DNA from: Ascoidea rubescens DSM 1968
Taxonomy: Eukaryota > Ascomycota > Saccharomycetes > Ascoideales > Ascoideaceae
Reading direction: 5' to 3'
Assembly: GCF_001661345.1 (NCBI RefSeq)
Contig: NW_017962913.1
Coordinates: 2,492,694-2,556,693, forward strand
Length of the DNA stretch: 64,000 nt
This document shows, piece after piece, positions 29,587-39,591 of this stretch. The notes below the pieces were generated by a model that saw only the letters and a program-made list of their open reading frames with translations, was not told the DNA's origin and did no database searches. The translations under genes were made by a program, and so were the position numbers. Every line of letters begins with the position of its first letter. Positions within the stretch are counted from its first letter, which is position 1.

Positions 29587-30641
29587 TTGAGGATCTGTGC
29601 TGTAAAATAGAGAGACTGTGCTGACAATAGTATCTGGAGTTAATTGGGTAGAAGGTAACACTTCCTCCAGCTTCTGGTTTTATATATCTTGCTCCAGTTT
29701 CAAAACTCCAAAAACTGTTTAACAACAGATGACGCTTGATTTCTAAACGTGAGCTGCTTTCAGCAAAAGGGCTATACCTGGTTCGCGCAACCGGGAGAGC
29801 AACCAGGAACAGCACCGAGCAACTAAGTCCACTATGGGGTTGTCCCTGAGGAAACGGGCCAGTCTGGGGAGGCTGGGCCTGGGGCAGCACAGGCAGCACA
29901 GGCAGCACGTGATGCAATTACAGCAGGCCCCGATTGCTGGAACTGTGTTTCTTGCAGCTAGAACTGCAAGAGCTGCAGGAGCTGCAAAAACAAAGGTGTC
30001 TGGAGAAGAGAGGTCTACTAAGGCCTGGCTCATAGACATCCCTTCACAGACAAGCTGTTGCTCTAATTCCGGTGCTAAGAACCGAATTAGGTTTTTCAGA
30101 AGTTTTCGGGACGCCGGTCAGCTGATCCAGTACTTGATTCAAACGGTCAAATTGATTTTATTTTTAATTCCGACTGGAATTAAAGAAGATTGTGAATATA
30201 CTAAAAATATTATTTGAATACCTTTAATTATCTTGTATACAACAATAGTATCTGTTATTGATATGCTTACTTTGGTTGCAATTATTATGAAGTTCATACA
30301 TACATAATACTCATTTTTCACAAAACCCAAGAGGAAACCAACCGAATTTCTAATGATAAGCTAAATGGAGCGTGACTTTGTGCTAAAATATTTTAGCATG
30401 TCTCTGAGTATTTTTAAGTTTTGTACAATATTACTTCAAAACTAAAAACATACCAGCAGATTTGTCTGTATGAAATTCTTGTTGAACAGATTTTTGGTTG
30501 TTCTCAGCAATTGTTTTATTGGTTCAATCTCATGCATGTCAATGCATGGCATCCGAAGAATTACGCATACTATATATATTTCCAAAAGAAAACCTCACTA
30601 TTTATATATCGATATTTTGTTCTGTTTTCATAGAAATAAAC
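29587..30641. promoter_or_regulatory. GYP7 promoter with GC island and 9-mer repeats
   Basis: The stretch 29750-30060 is G/C-rich. GGCAGCAC recurs at 29883, 29892 and 29901 (period 9); the third copy runs into CACGTG at 29906-29911, 320 bp upstream of GYP7. A second 9-mer set, AGCTGCAAG/AGCTGCAGG/AGCTGCAAA, follows at about 29961-29987. The part from 30140 to 30641 is ordinary AT-rich sequence next to the F-box remnant. Open frames in the GC part on both strands look like chance. Confidence 0.55.
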
Positions 30642-31425
30642 ATGTTCGATGTATCGTCTATAGCCAGCAAGAAATACATCAATATTGAACTTGGGATCTC
30701 AAAAAAAGTCACACCAAATATATTAGATGGATTACCACCTCACATTCTCAATGCTATTTTGACCCAACTCTCCTTTAATCAAAGATTTACTACTAGTTCA
30801 AGAATACACACTAAAAACAATACTGATTGATTTTGATGCGTTAATTAATTGCAACAAGAATGAAATTCAAAATTCATCTAGCACAACACTGAGTTGTGAT
30901 TATCCTGAATATTTAAATATTGATCCCCAATCTCTCTTCCTCAATCAATTTTTCGATTTATTCAACATAACTACTTTGGAATTGAATGGATTGAAACTAT
31001 TCTAAATGGAACAAATAGAATTTGAAGAATTCCATACATCAATCAAATTTAAAAATGTTCAAAATGACAAATAATATGTTTTCCAATTGAGGAGTTTAGA
31101 ATTTCCTAAAGAAATAAAGTACCTGGATTTTTACTTTTAATACAATTAGAAGTATTAAATGTATCGATAACTGTTTTAAGAATCTAGTAAATCTATTCCA
31201 CAATCAAATCGAGAAAATTGAAAACACTGAAAACTTAGTTAATTTTACAAATATTGATTTATCCAACAACAAAATCAATGAGATGGCTATTCCAAACAAT
31301 GAAAAATACCCAGAGAATTTAAATTCGTTAAACTTATCAAATAATGCTATTAAAAGGCTATCAATGATCAAAGAATTAAATAATTGCTCATACATAGACC
31401 TAAGATGTAACAAAATAAAAACAAT

Positions 31426-31448
31426 NNNNNNNNNNNNNNNNNNNNNNN
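31426..31448. other. Assembly gap (23 Ns)
   Basis: Run of 23 undetermined bases inside the LRR part of the F-box pseudogene, 45 bases before the long direct repeat. The LRR frame happens to be the same on both sides if the gap length is real, but the length may be arbitrary. Confidence 0.99.
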
Positions 31449-31492
31449 AGATCAGTAAAATATTGAAAACATTTCTGAATAAAAAGGTCTCA

Positions 31493-31739
31493 TTACCTGT
31501 CAATCCAAAAATCAAAATGGAATTGGATATAAGAGGTAATCCACTAAATCGAGTAAATAGGTTATCACAATGGATTAATTTGAGTCACTTGGCAATTCCT
31601 GATAGAATATTATATAATAACAGCAAAGATTTTCGAAAATTGCTTAACCTCAAAGTAATTACAATAGGAAGATGTGTACATGCTCCTATGGAAGAATTTG
31701 ATAAGTTAGTTGATAAATTTCCAAACTTCAAATTGACTT
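31493..31739 (+). repeat. Long exact direct repeat, copy B
   Basis: Identical over 247 bases to 1-247. Bases on the left (31449-31492) continue the same LRR frame, so this copy is in its original gene context; on the right the frame ends with a lineage-specific tail (CLKRPKKNIWLF). Copy A carries a different right flank, which makes A the likelier moved copy. Confidence 0.95.
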
Positions 31740-31796
31740 GCCTTAAGAGACCAAAAAAAAATATTTGGCTATTCTCAACTTTGAACTGTGTTAGAT

Positions 31797-32393
31797 AAAT
31801 TGCCTCTAACACAATAGCACTCCTCCTACTATATCTGCTGTCCCTAGTGTCTCAACCATTAATAGATTGTGGTTGTTGATCTCGAGAAATATCTCGACAC
31901 CAATTTATCTATATCATCATTATTACCATTTTTATCACTTTTATCATTTTTGCCTTCTCTTTTTGGATTCAAATTTCCTAAAATATTGTTATTGAAGCCT
32001 TCATTTATATGCAGTTTTCAATTGTTATAGTCTTGAAAGGATTCATTATTATTTCATCATTATCATTATTACCCATTCTAATTAAACTTTAAAAAAATTT
32101 TATTTGTATTTTAGTTACTCTTGTTATGTGCAAGTGTGAACTTCAAGTACTGTTTCTGTGTATCTCTGAAACCAGCATTCGGAATTCGAAAAAAGATGCT
32201 GCTCCGAGAAAGTTTCCGGTTTTGCGTGGTCGAAATACACGTGCGTATGCAATTAGTTTCCTAATCGGGTGCGCGGATGCTCCAAGCAGCAGAGAGCAAA
32301 ATAGTTGAGAAGAAGATGGTGATGGTGGAGCATTGTTAGCCACTTTTACTGTTTTGTCTTACTGTTACTGCTGTTGTTGTGCTATTGCAGACC
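31797..32393. promoter_or_regulatory. PEX7 promoter with E-box
   Basis: From 31890 to 32060 the DNA is AT-rich with ATTATTACC/TTATCA repeats. From 32180 G/C content rises. ACACGTGCG puts CACGTG at 32238-32243, 151 bp upstream of PEX7, which on the other strand reads GCACGTGT. No RNA gene seen. Confidence 0.5.
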
Positions 32394-33530
32394 ATGCTCT
32401 CCTTCAGAACCACTGGGTATAGTGGGTATGCTACCAAGTACTCCTGCTTTTTCGACAACAAGATAGCTGTTGCTACCTCTGCCAACTATGGTTTGGTTGG
32501 AAATGGGAAACTATTTGTTCTCTCTATTGAACCTGATGGAACTTTGAAGTCTGATATCGAGTTTGAGACGCAAGATGGGTTATACGATTTGGCCTGGTCT
32601 GAAGTTCATGAAAACCATATTGCTGTTGCCTCTGGCGATGGGAGCATTAAAATTTTTGATATCTCTTTAAATAATTTCCCCATAATGATGTGGCAAGAAC
32701 ATAAAAGAGAAGTCTTTTCGATATCTTGGGATTTAGTTGACAAATTGAATTTCAGTTCAAGTTCCTGGGATGGCACAATAAAAATTTGGAATCCAAATTC
32801 CAAAAAAAGTTTAATGACTCTATCACCAATGAATATCGATCAATCTGTTAATATTGAAAGCAATCCTAATAATCTGAACAATCTAAAAAAATCCTCGATA
32901 CCTTTATCTAATTCCAAAAATGAGTCCATGGTTAATACAACAACTCAAGAATGTATATACCAAGTGGTATTTTCTCCACATACTCCAAATAACCTTATCT
33001 CTGTTAATGCTTCATCTCATTTGCATCTTTGGGATATTAGATCTCCCAAGCCAAAAGTAATGGATTTTGTAGCTCATGGTGGTTTGGAAGCATTAACTTG
33101 CGATTGGAATAAATATAGACCAACGGTTATAGCATCTGCTGGTGTTGATAAATCAATTAAAATATGGGATTTAAGAATGATTACCAATATAGATGGATCG
33201 AGTGCTAATAATTCAATTCCAAATCCAACCAATCAAATGTTGGGCCATGAGTTTGCTATTCGAAAAATTATTTGGTCTCCTCATAATGGGAAAAATATTT
33301 TATCATGTTCGTACGATATGACTTCAAGAGTATGGGACGATATTACCGATGATAATGCTAATTATCAGAGCTCGAGAAGAATGAATAGTGCGAACTCATG
33401 TAGAGGGATATTTAATAATCATCAAGAATTTGTTTTGGGTGGTGATTGGTCACTTTGGGGTAATCCAGGTTGGGTTGCGACTACTTCTTGGGATGAAATG
33501 GTTTATATATGGGACACCAATAGATTATAG
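32394..33530 (+). CDS. PEX7: Peroxin 7, PTS2 import receptor
   Basis: A 378-residue WD40 protein that recognises PTS2 signals in the cytosol and carries cargo to the peroxisome. The N-terminus MLSFRTTGYSGYATKYSCFF and DNKIAVATSANYGLVGNGKL is diagnostic for Pex7. WD repeats are visible at WDGTIKIWNP, LHLWDIRSPK, DKSIKIWDLR, YDMTSRVWDD and a closing WDEMVYIWDT. An Asn/Ser-rich loop (~165-185) inserts between blades three and four. I use ATG 32394; the five codons before it open with GTG and are not conserved. Confidence 0.95.
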   Translation: MLSFRTTGYSGYATKYSCFFDNKIAVATSANYGLVGNGKLFVLSIEPDGTLKSDIEFETQDGLYDLAWSEVHENHIAVASGDGSIKIFDISLNNFPIMMWQEHKREVFSISWDLVDKLNFSSSSWDGTIKIWNPNSKKSLMTLSPMNIDQSVNIESNPNNLNNLKKSSIPLSNSKNESMVNTTTQECIYQVVFSPHTPNNLISVNASSHLHLWDIRSPKPKVMDFVAHGGLEALTCDWNKYRPTVIASAGVDKSIKIWDLRMITNIDGSSANNSIPNPTNQMLGHEFAIRKIIWSPHNGKNILSCSYDMTSRVWDDITDDNANYQSSRRMNSANSCRGIFNNHQEFVLGGDWSLWGNPGWVATTSWDEMVYIWDTNRL

Positions 33531-33879
33531 TAGATGAGTGTTATAATTGTTATTTTTAATTTATTGTTTTATTTTATTTTTTTTATTTTTTTTTTGTTTG
33601 TTAGTTTATTTGTTTCTTAATTTCTGTTTTACTTTTGTTTTTATTTTTATTTTTGTTTTTATTTTTGCATATTATCATTAACAATTTTATACTAAAACTA
33701 TTAATTGATATCTTTAATTTTGAATATTATTATTGTTTGTAAACATAATGAATTTGTTACACAAAACCGTTTTTTTTTGTTTTTTTGCGTTTTCAAAAAT
33801 ATAAAAAGAAACATATAAACAAGTTGATAAGGAATAAGAAGACCGAGTAAGGATTGGTATTAATGAGATTTATTATAAA
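33531..33879. other. Spacer, T-rich
   Basis: 3' flank of PEX7 with repeats of TTTTTATTTTTGTTTT type (33575-33665), then the promoter of the secreted unknown. Only the short uORF at its end is noteworthy. Confidence 0.5.
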
Positions 33880-33883
33880 ATGA
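33863..33883 (+). promoter_or_regulatory. Upstream ORF overlapping the next start codon
   Basis: ATG at 33863 opens a six-codon frame (MRFIIK) whose TGA lies at 33881-33883. The main ATG is at 33880, so stop and start overlap as ATGA. If the leader begins upstream of 33863, scanning ribosomes would meet this uORF first and would need leaky scanning or reinitiation. Confidence 0.45.
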
Positions 33884-35193
33884 GGAAATACTGTTTAAAT
33901 TTTTCAAAAATAATAGTGATATTATTAGTATTGTTAAGCGATAGTTTGAAGGTTGAAAGCAAGAGGATTGGAACATTGAAAAAGTATAATGAAAGGAAAA
34001 TTTGTAAAATCAATTCAAATTTGGAGAAATCGTTTTATGGGGTAACAGTATCAAGACAATATATAATTTTGAACAATGAGGCGCCATTGAATAATTTCAA
34101 TTCTATCAGTTTATGTTTAAATAACGAATTACAATGGGAGGTTTTAAATTTATTGAATAACCGGAAAAAGTTGTTTGAGTGGGACAAACCTTATTGTTCA
34201 TTAGTTAATAAAGATAAAGATAAAGATAAAGATAAAGATAGAAAAATTAATAGGAATCTTGAAGAATTTTTTAAGAAAAAAAAGGTTAATGATATTAAAA
34301 ATGTTGAGAATCATGCAAGACCATTGATAACTATAAATAAAGAAGTTAGCAATAAGGTTAGTGATAAAAGTGATAAGAATAAGATTGATGGGAAGTTGGA
34401 AGTTTCGTGGAAAAGTGTAATAGAATTAGATGGAGATGGAATTAATAAGCGATCTAAAGACAGTGAGCAGTATGAAAATAAGGATATTGAGTGTTACAAA
34501 TTTGCCAGAAGAAGAGAGTATGTTAAAAGAAGAGACGTTTGGAGCCCAATGGAGTGGATTGGAGGATTGTTTAAATGCGAATTGAGAGAGGAGGATAAGA
34601 TAAAGTTATATCAACGAGAAAAGTTGAGTGAGAATTATCAAGCAGTTGGTAATTTAAGGTGTTCCAATAATTTGACCAAGGGAATAAGTCCCTTGATTTC
34701 GGAAGATTTAAGTTTACAATGGATCGAGAAGATGAAGGGTGATGAGGGCGAAGATGATGGTGATGGTGATGGTGATGGTGGTGGTGGTGGTGGTGGCGAG
34801 GAAGATGAAGGCGAAGAGTACTATCAAGTAAAGAGAGTGCCATTATTTTACACAATTGATGAAGAGGTTGATGAGAGTTGGAGGGAGGGAATCGATGTTA
34901 ATGAGGAGTATAATTTTGAGGAAGAGGAGGAGGAGGATGGTGAAAGACGAGTTGAGGTTTTGTTGCGGTTGATGGATAGGATCATTGAGAAGGATGAAGT
35001 TGAGTACTTGCCATGGAATTTAAAGAAAAACAATGATAATTTAAAAAGTAGTAAGATGTCGTGTTTATTGTCGAATTTGAATCTCGAGCAAAAGTTTGTG
35101 AATCTTATGGGGACTTTGCCCAGCTGGCGAGTGGAAAGGTATTACGAGGAGATAGAAGGGATATGGCGAGGGTATTTGGAATTGAGAAGATAA
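33880..35193 (+). CDS. Secreted or membrane-entering acidic protein, unknown
   Basis: A 437-residue protein with a signal-peptide-like N-terminus (NFSKIIVILLVLLSDSLKV, ~8-26) followed by KR. Residues ~110-122 are a KDKDKDKD repeat from GATAAA units. The C-terminal half is strongly acidic: DGDGDGDGGGGGGGEEDEGEE at ~288-308 split by a Gly run, and FEEEEEEDGE at ~345. The first 100 residues have two Cys (RKICKIN, YCSLVN region adds more) and look folded. No further membrane segment. I do not recognise a family. Codon use in the 3' half is richer in G than that of neighbours, through the GAT/GGT/GAG repeats. Confidence 0.7.
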   Translation: MRKYCLNFSKIIVILLVLLSDSLKVESKRIGTLKKYNERKICKINSNLEKSFYGVTVSRQYIILNNEAPLNNFNSISLCLNNELQWEVLNLLNNRKKLFEWDKPYCSLVNKDKDKDKDKDRKINRNLEEFFKKKKVNDIKNVENHARPLITINKEVSNKVSDKSDKNKIDGKLEVSWKSVIELDGDGINKRSKDSEQYENKDIECYKFARRREYVKRRDVWSPMEWIGGLFKCELREEDKIKLYQREKLSENYQAVGNLRCSNNLTKGISPLISEDLSLQWIEKMKGDEGEDDGDGDGDGGGGGGGEEDEGEEYYQVKRVPLFYTIDEEVDESWREGIDVNEEYNFEEEEEEDGERRVEVLLRLMDRIIEKDEVEYLPWNLKKNNDNLKSSKMSCLLSNLNLEQKFVNLMGTLPSWRVERYYEEIEGIWRGYLELRR

Positions 35194-35383
35194 TCGTATT
35201 CGTCATTATATATAGATAGAAATATAGATATAGATATAGATATAGATATAGTAATTAATTAATCAGTTAAATAAAAGGTTGAAAAAAAACGGAAGAAGTG
35301 AAGTAAAGTGAAAAAAAAGCAAATGAATTAAAGGAGGTGAGATGAGATTAAATTGGAGTAGTGTTTTTTTATAACTTAGATAG

Positions 35384-36406
35384 TTAATAGTTTTTAACGA
35401 AATTTATACCCTTTGTGATATTTGGATACAACTGGTCCACCGAGACTTTGATTAGATCAGATTCATCATTATTGATTTTATCCAAGATGGAGGAGTCGAT
35501 TTCTGTGACACCATTAGGACCCAAAACACAAGGAACCGAGAAGAAATTAATGTCAGAGTTTAATTTCTGTTTGAAATCAGCAGCACCATTGATAGAGTCG
35601 GCCAAGTTGATATAGCAGCAGGCAGTGACTGAAGAATCTGTTGAATTCGAGGAAGATTGAACAGCTAATTTGATAATCTTTTCAGCCAATTCGAAGCCAG
35701 CGTAGGCCATCGACAAAGTGGCCGAGCCCTTACCATCTTTCGCTTTGACGACTTCATCACCGGCGTATTGAACTCTGTTTATTAGAGAAGCCTTTTGCTG
35801 GGAGGAAAGAGAGCTGTAGATTTGAGGAGCACCAATGGAGAATAATGGAACAATAGTTTCGCCACTGTGACCACCAATAACTGGGATATTAAAGTCTTCG
35901 GGCTTGGATTGGTTAGTGGAGTCCAACTGTGAGATAAAAGTGTTTGATCTGACAATGTCCAAGTTTGTGACACCAAAGATTTTGTTTGGGTTGAAGACGT
36001 TGTATTTTTTCAAGACCTCGCAGACGATTGGAACAGTTGAGTTGACAGGGTTGGAAATGATCAAGACAAAGGCATTTGGACAAGTTTCAGCGATACCAAT
36101 GGTCAAATCTCTAATGATACCTGCGTTGATTTTGAATAAGTCGTCTCTGGTCATACCAGGTTTTCTTGGAATACCGGCAGGTATTATGACCAAGTCAGAG
36201 TTTTCAAGAGATTTTTTCAAACCGTCGTTAGCAGGCAAGTAGGAAGAGACTTTGCATTTAGTGCAAATGTGAGCCAAATCAGCACCGACACCAGGAGCGT
36301 TGACGACATCGTATAAGGAGAGCTCATCGACGTATGGAGAGAGCTTGAATAGTAAAGATAATGGTTGACCAATACCACCGGCAGCACCACAGACAGTAAC
36401 CTTCAT
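35384..36406 (-). CDS. MDH: Malate dehydrogenase, cytosolic/peroxisomal type
   Basis: A 340-residue NAD-dependent malate dehydrogenase, full length. The NAD site GAAGGIGQ is at residues 7-14. Substrate-binding arginines lie in [11 protein letters not shown] (R81, R87) and DIVRSN (R153); the catalytic His is H180 in [15 protein letters not shown]. The N-terminus starts directly at the first beta strand, so no mitochondrial presequence. The C-terminus is FVKNY, so no SKL-type PTS1, and there is no PTS2. It therefore resembles cytosolic Mdh2 in location, though import bound to another protein cannot be excluded. Ser/Gln/Asn insertions occur at ~163-170 and ~254-262. Confidence 0.94.
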   Translation of the reverse strand: MKVTVCGAAGGIGQPLSLLFKLSPYVDELSLYDVVNAPGVGADLAHICTKCKVSSYLPANDGLKKSLENSDLVIIPAGIPRKPGMTRDDLFKINAGIIRDLTIGIAETCPNAFVLIISNPVNSTVPIVCEVLKKYNVFNPNKIFGVTNLDIVRSNTFISQLDSTNQSKPEDFNIPVIGGHSGETIVPLFSIGAPQIYSSLSSQQKASLINRVQYAGDEVVKAKDGKGSATLSMAYAGFELAEKIIKLAVQSSSNSTDSSVTACCYINLADSINGAADFKQKLNSDINFFSVPCVLGPNGVTEIDSSILDKINNDESDLIKVSVDQLYPNITKGINFVKNY

Positions 36407-37543
36407 TTTTAAGTGAGATGAGATGGAGAAATTAAAAAAGTAGTAATATAAGTAGGAGAATCGAATAGAGTAGAATGGGATTATAAGATCGAGGAAATTA
36501 TAATAGCGACGTTGTGATTATAATGTTTATGATTTGAAAAGGTAATATGTGGAAATTGGACAGGGAAGAGAGAATATTTATATAGAAAATGAGGTAGAGG
36601 ATGAAAAATTTTAAAAAACAAATGAGAATACATCAAAATAACCTTTGAATTAACATTTGAAAGAAATATTAAAAAAGTTTATCTGATTAATAATGCATTA
36701 AGGTTAATAAGCTCCAAAACATCAACAGCGCTAAGAAAAGTGAGAGCACCAACAAGAGACGACAAAACAAGCCCAGAGCTCTAATCTTGCAGCACTGGGA
36801 ATCTGATCAGCTTTGCTGCTTTTTTGCTCTTTTTTTGCTCGTGAGCTCATCCCAACCAGTTCTCTCCCTCCTCGTGCGGAGTAGTCACGCACCTGCCCAG
36901 GGACTCACGCCCGCTCCCACGGGGTCAGCACCCAAGAACGTTCACTGTTGCTACGCCCCGTCCCACTCCAGCGGGGGCGCGCAACCATCACCTCCCAGGC
37001 GCTGATCGAAAGCAGAAAAAAAGCACGGGTCCTGGCCATCAGTTGATGGGGCTGTTTCAGGCCAACGCACAGGTCCCGCGGTGGTGATTTCGGGGCCTCT
37101 GCGCTGCGTGACCCCATGTGGGTGCTGGCGATAAGAACACACCGGGCCAGCCTGGCTCTTTTGCCACCCACGTGCTGGAGGCAGGGTGTGGAGGCAGGGC
37201 GTGGAGGCAGGGCGTGCGGGCCCCACTGCGCAAGCGGTGGACGGGTAGCGGCCCACAACACTCTACCCGCGACTTCCGGTGAGCGTGACAGCACTTCCGA
37301 ACGTGCTCCGGCCGGCGGGCATCATTCTACGGCGGGGCTTGCTTGCTATGCTCTACGCAGGCTTTTGGGTGTGCGAGTGTGCAATATTCGTCGGTATTCT
37401 CTTGTGCTCACTGAGCCATTTCCCAGCTTTCTTTGTCTCTCTTCGTCGCTTCCTCTACACCTCTTGAATAACCGCTGCCTCTACCACTAACTGCAAACTG
37501 CTACAACTGCTCACTGCTCCAACTTCTCAGCTCCCACAACTCC
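36407..37543. promoter_or_regulatory. Divergent promoter with the strongest GC island
   Basis: Between MDH and the gene at 37544. Bases ~36780-37480 are strikingly G/C-rich. A 13-mer GGAGGCAGGGYGT occurs three times in tandem at 37177-37189, 37190-37202 and 37203-37215. CACGTG at 37169-37174 sits directly before it (other strand: GCACGTGGG). Several long frames on both strands (36787-37490) overlap one another and have Pro/Arg/Ala composition typical of chance frames in GC-rich DNA. I therefore see regulation, not a gene. Confidence 0.6.
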
Positions 37544-38371
37544 ATGCCTGCTTTCTACATCGCGCCTGTGGCGCTTGGTGTCGCCCTTACCATCGGCATT
37601 TCCCTAGCCCTTTACGAAAACAAAGAATCAATAAAGGAATCCATATCCAACACCGTTGACGACTTTAAATTCACCTACAACTTGTTAAAGAAAAGGAGAA
37701 ATGACAGGTTACATTCAGATAATATTATGATTAGCGCCAATGGTCCTAACACCCCAAACTATCCAAATTCCCAACGTTCTTCAAACGACAATTACAACAA
37801 TCTTAACACTCTCGATACCAGTAATATCTACCACCATGATAACGATAGCCCAACTGATACCGAAAATCCCTTTTCTGACGCTTCCACCCACTCCCGTGGT
37901 CTCGCACGCAAGCTTTCTGGAAATTATATCACCGGTAACGTCAGCCAAATTTCTACCAACCAAAATCACATTGCCGATTACAACCATCTTGCCACCTCTG
38001 ATGACAACAACAACAATAAGGACGACTCAGACGATGATATCTACAATTCTCAAAGAATCGCCCTTTTAGAAAATAATTCCCAATCTTATTCAACCGCTTC
38101 AATCTTCAATAACAACGCTAACACCGCTATTATCACAAAACTTAACAAAACACATACAAACGATTCTCACATTTCCCATAATTCTTCGCTTTTGTCAAAC
38201 TCAACAACATCCTGGAATCTCATAAATCAAGACAACCACCTAATTGATCATGACACTGAATCCGAAACTGCCTCAATCATCAATTCTGTCTCTTTTTCCG
38301 ATTCGGATGTGGATTACAACCATATTCAAACTCACAATATCATTGCCAGAAATTCAAAAAAATTAATCTAA
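37544..38371 (+). CDS. Single-pass membrane protein, unknown
   Basis: 275 residues. One hydrophobic segment at the very N-terminus (FYIAPVALGVALTIGISLAL, ~4-23), then a charged helix (NKESIKESISNTVDDFKFTY, LLKKRRNDR), then a long Asn/Ser/Asp-rich, apparently disordered tail. Such a signal-anchor plus polar tail would face the cytosol on the ER or another membrane. No domain recognised. The tail holds acidic Ser patches (DSDDDIYNS, DTESETASI) that could be kinase targets. ATG context CTCCATG is plain but is the first ATG after the promoter. Confidence 0.7.
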   Translation: MPAFYIAPVALGVALTIGISLALYENKESIKESISNTVDDFKFTYNLLKKRRNDRLHSDNIMISANGPNTPNYPNSQRSSNDNYNNLNTLDTSNIYHHDNDSPTDTENPFSDASTHSRGLARKLSGNYITGNVSQISTNQNHIADYNHLATSDDNNNNKDDSDDDIYNSQRIALLENNSQSYSTASIFNNNANTAIITKLNKTHTNDSHISHNSSLLSNSTTSWNLINQDNHLIDHDTESETASIINSVSFSDSDVDYNHIQTHNIIARNSKKLI

Positions 38372-38815
38372 TTCCATCTCTCAACTCGTTTTTTCTCCTT
38401 TTTTTTTCTTTATTTCGTTTTATCTCTCTCTTACGCGTTTTATTTTTTGTTTTCTTGTTTTCTTGTTTTCTTTCCATTTATTTCTTTATCCTGTTGTTTT
38501 GGTCATACTCTAATTTCTCTCTCTTATTTTTACTTTTACTCATACTCCTTGGAATCTTCATTGCTTATTTCAATACACACTTTATTTCACCTATTCTTAA
38601 TTAAATACATCTCTCTTTCTCTCTATAAATATTAATAAATATATAATCACGTGGTCGGGCTTTTTTCCTTTCATTTTTCTTCTTTCCTTCCTCTAATTCA
38701 ACCAATCAAATTCCAATAAAATGTAAGAATATACAATACCTTGACATTTACCTCGAACTACAATATATTAGATCACTCTCTTTCATCTATTCACTCCATA
38801 TCCTCTCAAAAAAAA
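38372..38815. promoter_or_regulatory. Promoter of the complex I subunit gene
   Basis: T-rich 3' flank, then TCACGTGG with CACGTG at 38648-38653, 163-168 bp before the start. Two CCAAT boxes follow at 38702-38706 and 38712-38716, candidate HAP sites, matching the respiratory role of the gene. Confidence 0.55.
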
Positions 38816-39376
38816 ATGTTTTCTAGATCCATACGTTCTTCCTTCATTAAACCTTCCTCTTTGTTACTTTCATCCCCTCTAACAAAACCATCTCTCGCCT
38901 CACCTTTATCCCTAATTTTATCAAAAAACGCTTCATCTTCATCTTCTTCATCTCCATCTTCCTCAGAATCTTCTGATCCACAACAAATAGAAAGAACAAC
39001 TAAAGATGGCCTTCTATTAGGTGACTATCCTGACCTACCTGTCAAATACTTTTTTGACAAAGACCCTTATGCCAAATATGATGACCAACAAAATCGTAGA
39101 AATTTTAATGAACCTCTTCATGCTGAAGATGACATGTACAATATGTGGTCCCCAGATACTTTCCCAACTGATTCCTACTCCTACGCTGTCAAAGCAAATT
39201 TAATATTCTTATCCTTCTGCATAGTCTTTTTCGGTGGTTTGACTTATATATCTTACGAGCACAAGCCTGCAATGCCCAGAAATTATCCTCATGGAGGTTT
39301 AGCTAAGGATTTAGGTGCTAAAGATGAAAATGATGCTCATTTGTATGCTGCTTTCATTGATCGCGAAGCTTCATAA
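38816..39376 (+). CDS. Complex I accessory subunit NDUFB8 (ASHI) type
   Basis: A 186-residue mitochondrial protein with a basic, Ser-rich presequence (MFSRSIRSSFIKPSSLLLSS) from ATG 38816. The core GDYPDLP, then DPYAKYDDQQNRRNFNEPLH, then DDMYNMWSPDT, matches the NDUFB8 pattern (GDYP.LP, D.Y...D, NW/NF.EP.H, DMYN). One membrane helix lies at ~126-146 (LIFLSFCIVFFGGLTYISY), followed by MPRNYPHGGLAKDLG, like the post-helix QYPYNNL region. It is part of the proton-pumping membrane arm. Its presence says the host keeps complex I. Frame upstream of 38816 opens without ATG. Confidence 0.85.
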   Translation: MFSRSIRSSFIKPSSLLLSSPLTKPSLASPLSLILSKNASSSSSSSPSSSESSDPQQIERTTKDGLLLGDYPDLPVKYFFDKDPYAKYDDQQNRRNFNEPLHAEDDMYNMWSPDTFPTDSYSYAVKANLIFLSFCIVFFGGLTYISYEHKPAMPRNYPHGGLAKDLGAKDENDAHLYAAFIDREAS

Positions 39377-39591
39377 TCTCTCTTATCAACTTATCACTTT
39401 ATCAATTTATCGATTTACCAATTTCAATTATTCAATTATTCAATAATTCAATTATTCAATGATTTAACAATTCAATTAATTTTATTATTACTATTATTAT
39501 TCTATTTATAATTATATTTCCTATTCGTATTATACATTTTATATATATTAAATGAATAATCTTTAAAAATAATATCATTCATCATCTGAAT

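Larger units (their letters stand above)
30642..31796 (+). pseudogene. Broken F-box/leucine-rich-repeat gene
   Basis: ATG at 30642 starts a protein with a good F-box core, ILDGLPPHILNAILTQL. Shortly after, the coding signal moves to another frame (IKDLLLVQEYTLKTILIDFD and on to an in-frame stop near 31003), then is fragmentary, and resumes as LRRs from about 31190: NLVNFTNIDLSNNKINEM, LNSLNLSNNAIKRLSMIKEL, CSYIDLRCNKIKT. A 23-N gap interrupts it, then it continues to a stop at 31796. At least three frame changes or stops are seen, so it is a pseudogene in this assembly. F-box/LRR proteins choose substrates for SCF ubiquitin ligases. The 247-bp segment 31493-31739 is shared with the window start. 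Confidence 0.75.

Noticed and set aside
36787-37490. Long frames (up to 129 codons) on both strands
   Set aside because: Same pattern as other GC islands; they overlap a tandem repeat and an E-box, and none resembles a known protein.
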